From assembly GCA_040905265.1 (NCBI GenBank), contig JBBDRW010000095.1:1-6323 (forward strand): a DNA stretch of 6,323 nt, in the 5' to 3' direction. Positions 6,009-6,323 of this stretch are shown one piece after another. Source of the DNA: JBBDRW01 sp040905265. GTDB lineage: Bacteria > Bacteroidota > Rhodothermia > Balneolales > Balneolaceae. Position 1 is the first letter of the stretch; each line of letters begins with the position of its first letter. A program made the position numbers and the translations under genes. The notes under the pieces are model-generated. The model worked only from the letters and a program-made list of their open reading frames with translations, was not told the DNA's origin and ran no database searches.

Positions 6009-6020
6009 TTTCCACCCACT

Positions 6021-6254
6021 ATGATTAAGAAACTTCAAAAAATCGGAAACAGTCGGGGCATTCTTCTTGAAAAGCCTCTCTTGAAACTTCTCAAAGTTGA
6101 GGAAGACGACAGTGTAGAGATAGTCCCTCATGAGGACGGGTTGTTGATAAAGAAAGTTGATGTACAATCTGCCTATAGGGAGATCAGCAAAAAACATCGT
6201 AAATCTTTGGATAAACTTGCTGAACACTTCCGATCCAAATCTGTTCGACGGTAG
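6021..6254 (+). CDS. AbrB/MazE/SpoVT-family antitoxin, apparently without an adjacent toxin
   Basis: The protein has 77 residues. Residues 1 to about 46 form the swapped-hairpin AbrB/MazE DNA-binding domain: KIGNSRGILLEKPLLKLL (7-24) is the family's characteristic KxGNSxG opening, followed by EEDDSVEI and DGLLIKK. The charged helical tail (about 50-72, with AYREISKKHRKSLDKLAEHF) is the toxin-binding type of extension; similar tails occur in antitoxins paired with Doc/Fic toxins, although the partner class here is inference. Such proteins neutralise a toxin and repress their own promoter. There is no Shine-Dalgarno before the ATG. No toxin start codon is evident in the 69 bases after the stop, and a probable attC begins six bases downstream, suggesting a single-gene integron cassette. 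Base composition is AT-richer than the fad/rib genes, consistent with transfer. Confidence 0.85.
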   Translation: MIKKLQKIGNSRGILLEKPLLKLLKVEEDDSVEIVPHEDGLLIKKVDVQSAYREISKKHRKSLDKLAEHFRSKSVRR

Positions 6255-6259
6255 ACTCT

Positions 6260-6323
6260 GCGGCTAATAAGGCAAATCAACGCGGACACTGCCTTGCTTT
6301 TATCAAAATCTCCGGCAGATTTA
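6260..6323 (+). other. candidate 5' half of an integron attC site (truncated by window end)
   Basis: Five bases after the antitoxin TAG, GCGGCTAA (6260-6267) is the exact reverse complement of the proposed cassette left end at 5922-5929, as expected of an R'' box, though GGCTAAT departs from RYYYAAC at two positions. Eight bases further on, TCAACGCGGAC (6277-6287) looks like the L'' box of many attC sites (TCA, then a GC-rich stretch ending in GAC). A hairpin, AAATCT (6306-6311) with AGATTT (6317-6322) around CCGGC, follows at the window edge. The L' and R' boxes would lie outside the window. The hairpin could instead belong to a terminator. Confidence 0.45.

Noticed and set aside
5834..6019. 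61-codon leftward frame between the integrase fragment and the antitoxin
   Set aside because: No recognisable family and no ribosome-binding site; it crosses the proposed attI/cassette junction and the antitoxin leader. Best seen as a chance frame in AT-rich DNA.
5982..6227. 81-codon leftward frame opposite the antitoxin
   Set aside because: Antisense to a clear AbrB/MazE-type gene; its Phe/Leu-rich translation reflects the complement of Lys/Glu codons.
6255..6323. In-frame continuation after the antitoxin stop (23 open codons to the window end), or a toxin start by TTG at about 6294
   Set aside because: The translation resembles no Doc, MazF or PIN toxin start. There is no ATG, and the stretch is better explained as the beginning of an attC site. 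It cannot be excluded without more sequence.

Overview
The window looks like chromosomal DNA from a bacterium of the Bacteroidota/Balneolota/Rhodothermota side of the FCB group. This is an inference. It rests on protein style (a mitochondrial-trifunctional-like FadI/FadJ pair, YajC next to a RibBA-type protein), on weak or absent Shine-Dalgarno sequences before three of the four housekeeping genes, and on one good TTG-N20-TAnnTTTG promoter of the type used by that group's primary sigma factor. No 16S or other decisive marker is present.

Left part (about 1-5142), all on the minus strand, so transcribed right to left: a FadI-type thiolase (5142-3844), a FadJ-type hydratase/3-hydroxyacyl-CoA dehydrogenase (3814-1697), YajC (1624-1307) and a RibBA-like protein (1294-68). 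Gaps are 29, 72 and 12 bp. The first two genes form a fatty-acid beta-oxidation unit. The last two probably form a second short unit or are read through from it. The RibBA-like protein has an intact RibB (DHBP synthase) half, but its RibA half has lost all three zinc cysteines and the GTP cyclohydrolase signature, so it is probably only a DHBP synthase. A short acidic plus-strand reading frame at the left edge may be the tail of a convergent gene.

Middle (5143-5438): a divergent control region with an 8-bp-arm palindrome 26 bp before the thiolase start and a Bacteroidota-type promoter facing right, followed by a complete tRNA-Val(TAC) with encoded CCA.

Right part (5439-6323) is AT-richer and looks acquired. 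The last 25 bases of the tRNA are repeated exactly at 5551-5575. This second copy cuts off a leftward integron-integrase-like gene after codon 51. To the right lie a possible attI/cassette junction (5921), a rightward AbrB/MazE-type antitoxin gene (6021-6254) and, six bases after its stop codon, what looks like the 5' half of an attC site running off the window. I read this as the remnant of a chromosomal integron whose integrase was destroyed at a tRNA-derived attachment sequence, leaving an apparently solitary antitoxin as first cassette. The integrase fragment, the tRNA repeat and the antitoxin are seen directly. The attI/attC reading is inference, supported by an 8-bp complementary pair at the two expected cassette ends.
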